In this document: in pieces, positions 62,252 to 64,000 of the stretch | How positions within the stretch are numbered: the stretch's first letter is position 1 | How the letters are laid out: each line of letters opens with the position of its first letter | From: Betaproteobacteria bacterium | GTDB lineage: Bacteria > Pseudomonadota > Gammaproteobacteria > Burkholderiales > Casimicrobiaceae | DNA length: 64,000 nucleotides | Direction: 5' to 3' | NCBI GenBank assembly: GCA_016704895.1 | Contig: JADIZG010000070.1 | Span: forward strand, 124,001-188,000 | Notes under the pieces: generated by a model | Told to the model about the DNA's origin: nothing | Seen by the model: only the letters and a program-made list of their open reading frames with translations | Database searches by the model: none | Position numbers and translations under genes: made by a program

Positions 62252-64000
62252 ATGACCGCGAAAGCGACGGGTGCGAGCCGCCGCGCCTCGGCGATGTCCG
62301 CGCGCGACCCGACTCGCCGCGGCGATCGCCGTCGCGGCGGTGGTCCCGTCCGCCGCGCCCGCCGCCGAGAAGACGCTGCGCCTGCAGATGCTCGCCGACG
62401 TCGAGGCGCTCGACCCCGGGCGCGCGCGGGCAGCCTCTCGACGCTCAACACGATCGCCCTGCGTCACCACCAGCTCCTCACCAATGACTATCTCGCGCGC
62501 CCGGTGAAGCTGATCCCGTACGCGGCGGAAGCGCTGCCCCAGGTGTCGGCCGACGGGCGCACCTCCACACGCTGCGCATCCGCCCTGGTCTCTGTACGCG
62601 CTGCACCCCGCGTTCGGCAGCAAGCCGCGCGAAGTCGTCGCGCAGGACTTCCTCTTTGGCGCGCAGCGGATCGCCGATCCGGCGAGCATCTCGATGAGCT
62701 ACGCGAATCCCGAAGGCCTGATCAGCGGCCCGATGCGCTCGTCGCCGCCGCTCCGGCGAGAAGCGCGGGCTGACTACGGCGTGCCGATCGCCGGGCTGAA
62801 GGCGCCCGACGCGCGAACGCTGCAGATCCGCCTCACGCGCCCCGACCTGACGTTCGTCTACGACCTCGCCTACGCGGGTTGGAGCGCCGTCCCGTGCGAG
62901 GTCGTCGAGGCGGAGAGCGCCGAGTTCGCCCGCCGGCCGATCGGGAGCGGACCCTACCCTCGTCGAGCGCTTCCAGCCGGGAACGCGGTCAAGCCCGTCA
63001 GCAACCCTTCGTCGAACGGATTTCTGCCGCGCGCCCGTGTTCCGGCGCGAGCCCGACGACCCGGTGCTGCGGACGATGCGGAACGTGCGCGCCTGCCGTC
63101 GACCGCGTCGAGATGAGGGCGCATCCCCGAAGCGTCGACTGCAGTGCTCGTGCGGTAGCAGCGCGAGGTCGACTTCATCGCGTTCGTCGAGCCCCCCGGT
63201 GGCGTTCGACGGGTCCGAGCTCGGGCCTGCGCTCCGGTCCGCCGGCGTGACGACAGCGCGGGCGCGCTTGCAGGGCTACTTCCTGATGATGTTCAACATG
63301 CGCGACCCTGTCGTCGGGGATTCGAGTTTGTACGTCGCGCTGCGTCGCGTGGCGATGTCGTTCGACGACCGCGAGTGGACGCGCACGTTCGACCAGGGAC
63401 TGAGATACGCGCAGCAGCACCTGATCGGTCCCGACGTCGTCGGCTACGACCCCGTCTATCGGAACCCGAACGCGTTCGACCCCGCGACCGCCAAGCGCTG
63501 CTCGACCGGTTCGGCTACCGGCGCGGCGTCGACGGGATGCGCGCCAACTCCCGACGGGGCGCCGCTCGCCGTGCGCATGATCGTCAGCACGACGTCCACC
63601 GGCCGTCGCGTGGCCGAGTTCATGAAGAAGGAGCCTGGACCGCATCGGCGTGCGCGTCGAGTTCGAACGATGCCGCCCGGCGAACGGCTGAAGCGGATGA
63701 GCCGCCACCAGCTGACGACGACGGACTTCGGCGGCGGCGGCGCCCGACGGCGTGTCCGCGATGGAGAACTTTACGGCCCGCACGATCAGACGGTGAACCT
63801 CTCGTGCTACGCGTCTGCCGACCACGACGCGACCGCCCGAAAGCCTGCCGCCCGATGCGCGCGGGACCCGAGCGCGCGCCGCACTTCCGCCGCCTGACCG
63901 ACGGCTCGACGCGCACGCGCCTGCGCGTGCTGCCCAGCGCGGACGACGTCTACCCGCTGGCGCACGGCGCGCAGGGCTTCGTGCCGCACCCCTACCCGAG
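62252..64000 (+). pseudogene. Extracellular solute-binding protein family 5 (OppA-like), broken and cut by window end
   Basis: A signal peptide (LAAAIAVAAVVPSAAPAAE) is followed by KTLRLQMLADVEALDP, the usual opening of peptide/nickel-type binding proteins. Then come LTNDYLARPVKLIPYAAEALP, VVAQDFLFGAQRIADPAS, DARTLQIRLTRPDLTFVYDL, FARRPIGSGPY, YFLMMFNMRDP and RYAQQHLIGPDVVGYDPVYRNP, in changing frames. The reading breaks every 50-100 bases after 62.9 kb. It runs off the right edge. It probably begins a second, Opp/Dpp-type ABC transporter. Confidence 0.55.

Noticed and set aside
59214..64000. Several short plus- and minus-strand open frames as separate small genes
   Set aside because: In-order family motifs spread over three frames show they are fragments of four ordinary genes broken by indels.

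Overview
The window is chromosomal DNA from a very GC-rich (about 70% by eye) Gram-negative bacterium, most likely a betaproteobacterium of Burkholderiales type. The blocks dapB-carA-carB-greA, rlmE-ftsH-folP-glmM with divergent yhbY, divergent bamE/fur and divergent murJ/rpsT are the usual betaproteobacterial arrangements. I see no tRNA, rRNA, phage, insertion sequence or CRISPR array.

Layout. 1-3.1 kb: end of moeA, then chromate resistance chrB-chrA. 3.2-8.0 kb: a small zinc-ribbon membrane protein and an AttEFGH-like ABC system (ATPase, one fused permease, secreted lipocalin-like protein). 8.1-9.1 kb: msrB and a DUF202 protein. 9.1-16.6 kb: minus-strand relA, glmM, folP, ftsH, rlmE. 16.8-21.5 kb: yhbY with a repetitive tail, an EamA transporter, an M23 peptidase and a TolB/TPR protein. 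21.5-28.2 kb: minus-strand greA, carB, carA, dapB, bamE; a duplicated repeat and a 31-G run lie between carA and dapB. 28.2-35 kb: fur, murJ, rpsT, a TPR-GGDEF protein and an O-GlcNAc-transferase-like protein. 35-45 kb: NnrS, nitronate monooxygenase, argF, VOC protein, TctC-type binding protein, argG, double-CDGSH protein, AAA+ ATPase, yajQ, an unknown protein and a GNAT. 45.2-47.8 kb: DUF3501, Fe-S protein and rubrerythrin.

48.2-64 kb is the most interesting part. A minus-strand operon suyA-suyB-slcC-comC matches (R)-sulfolactate sulfo-lyase plus the two sulfolactate dehydrogenases that invert sulfolactate. It is divergent from a GntR regulator, with a palindrome and a sigma70-like promoter between them. 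On the other side of the regulator follow an IlvD/Edd dehydratase, an HpcH/HpaI aldolase, a four-gene sugar ABC transporter, a Gfo/Idh protein, an SDR and two further solute-binding proteins. Dehydratase plus HpaI aldolase are the signature steps of the sulfo-Entner-Doudoroff route for sulfoquinovose, whose product is sulfolactate. I propose that this is a sulfoquinovose (or related sulfonate) to pyruvate-plus-sulfite locus. The lactonase and sulfolactaldehyde dehydrogenase are not in the window.

Sequence quality limits the reading. At least seven genes left of 48 kb carry one or two small indels, many in G or C runs. Right of 48 kb nearly every gene is broken, two have lost internal blocks of about 100 bases or more, and beyond 59 kb indels occur every few dozen bases. 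This looks more like a low-quality contig end than biological decay, but the sequence alone cannot settle it.
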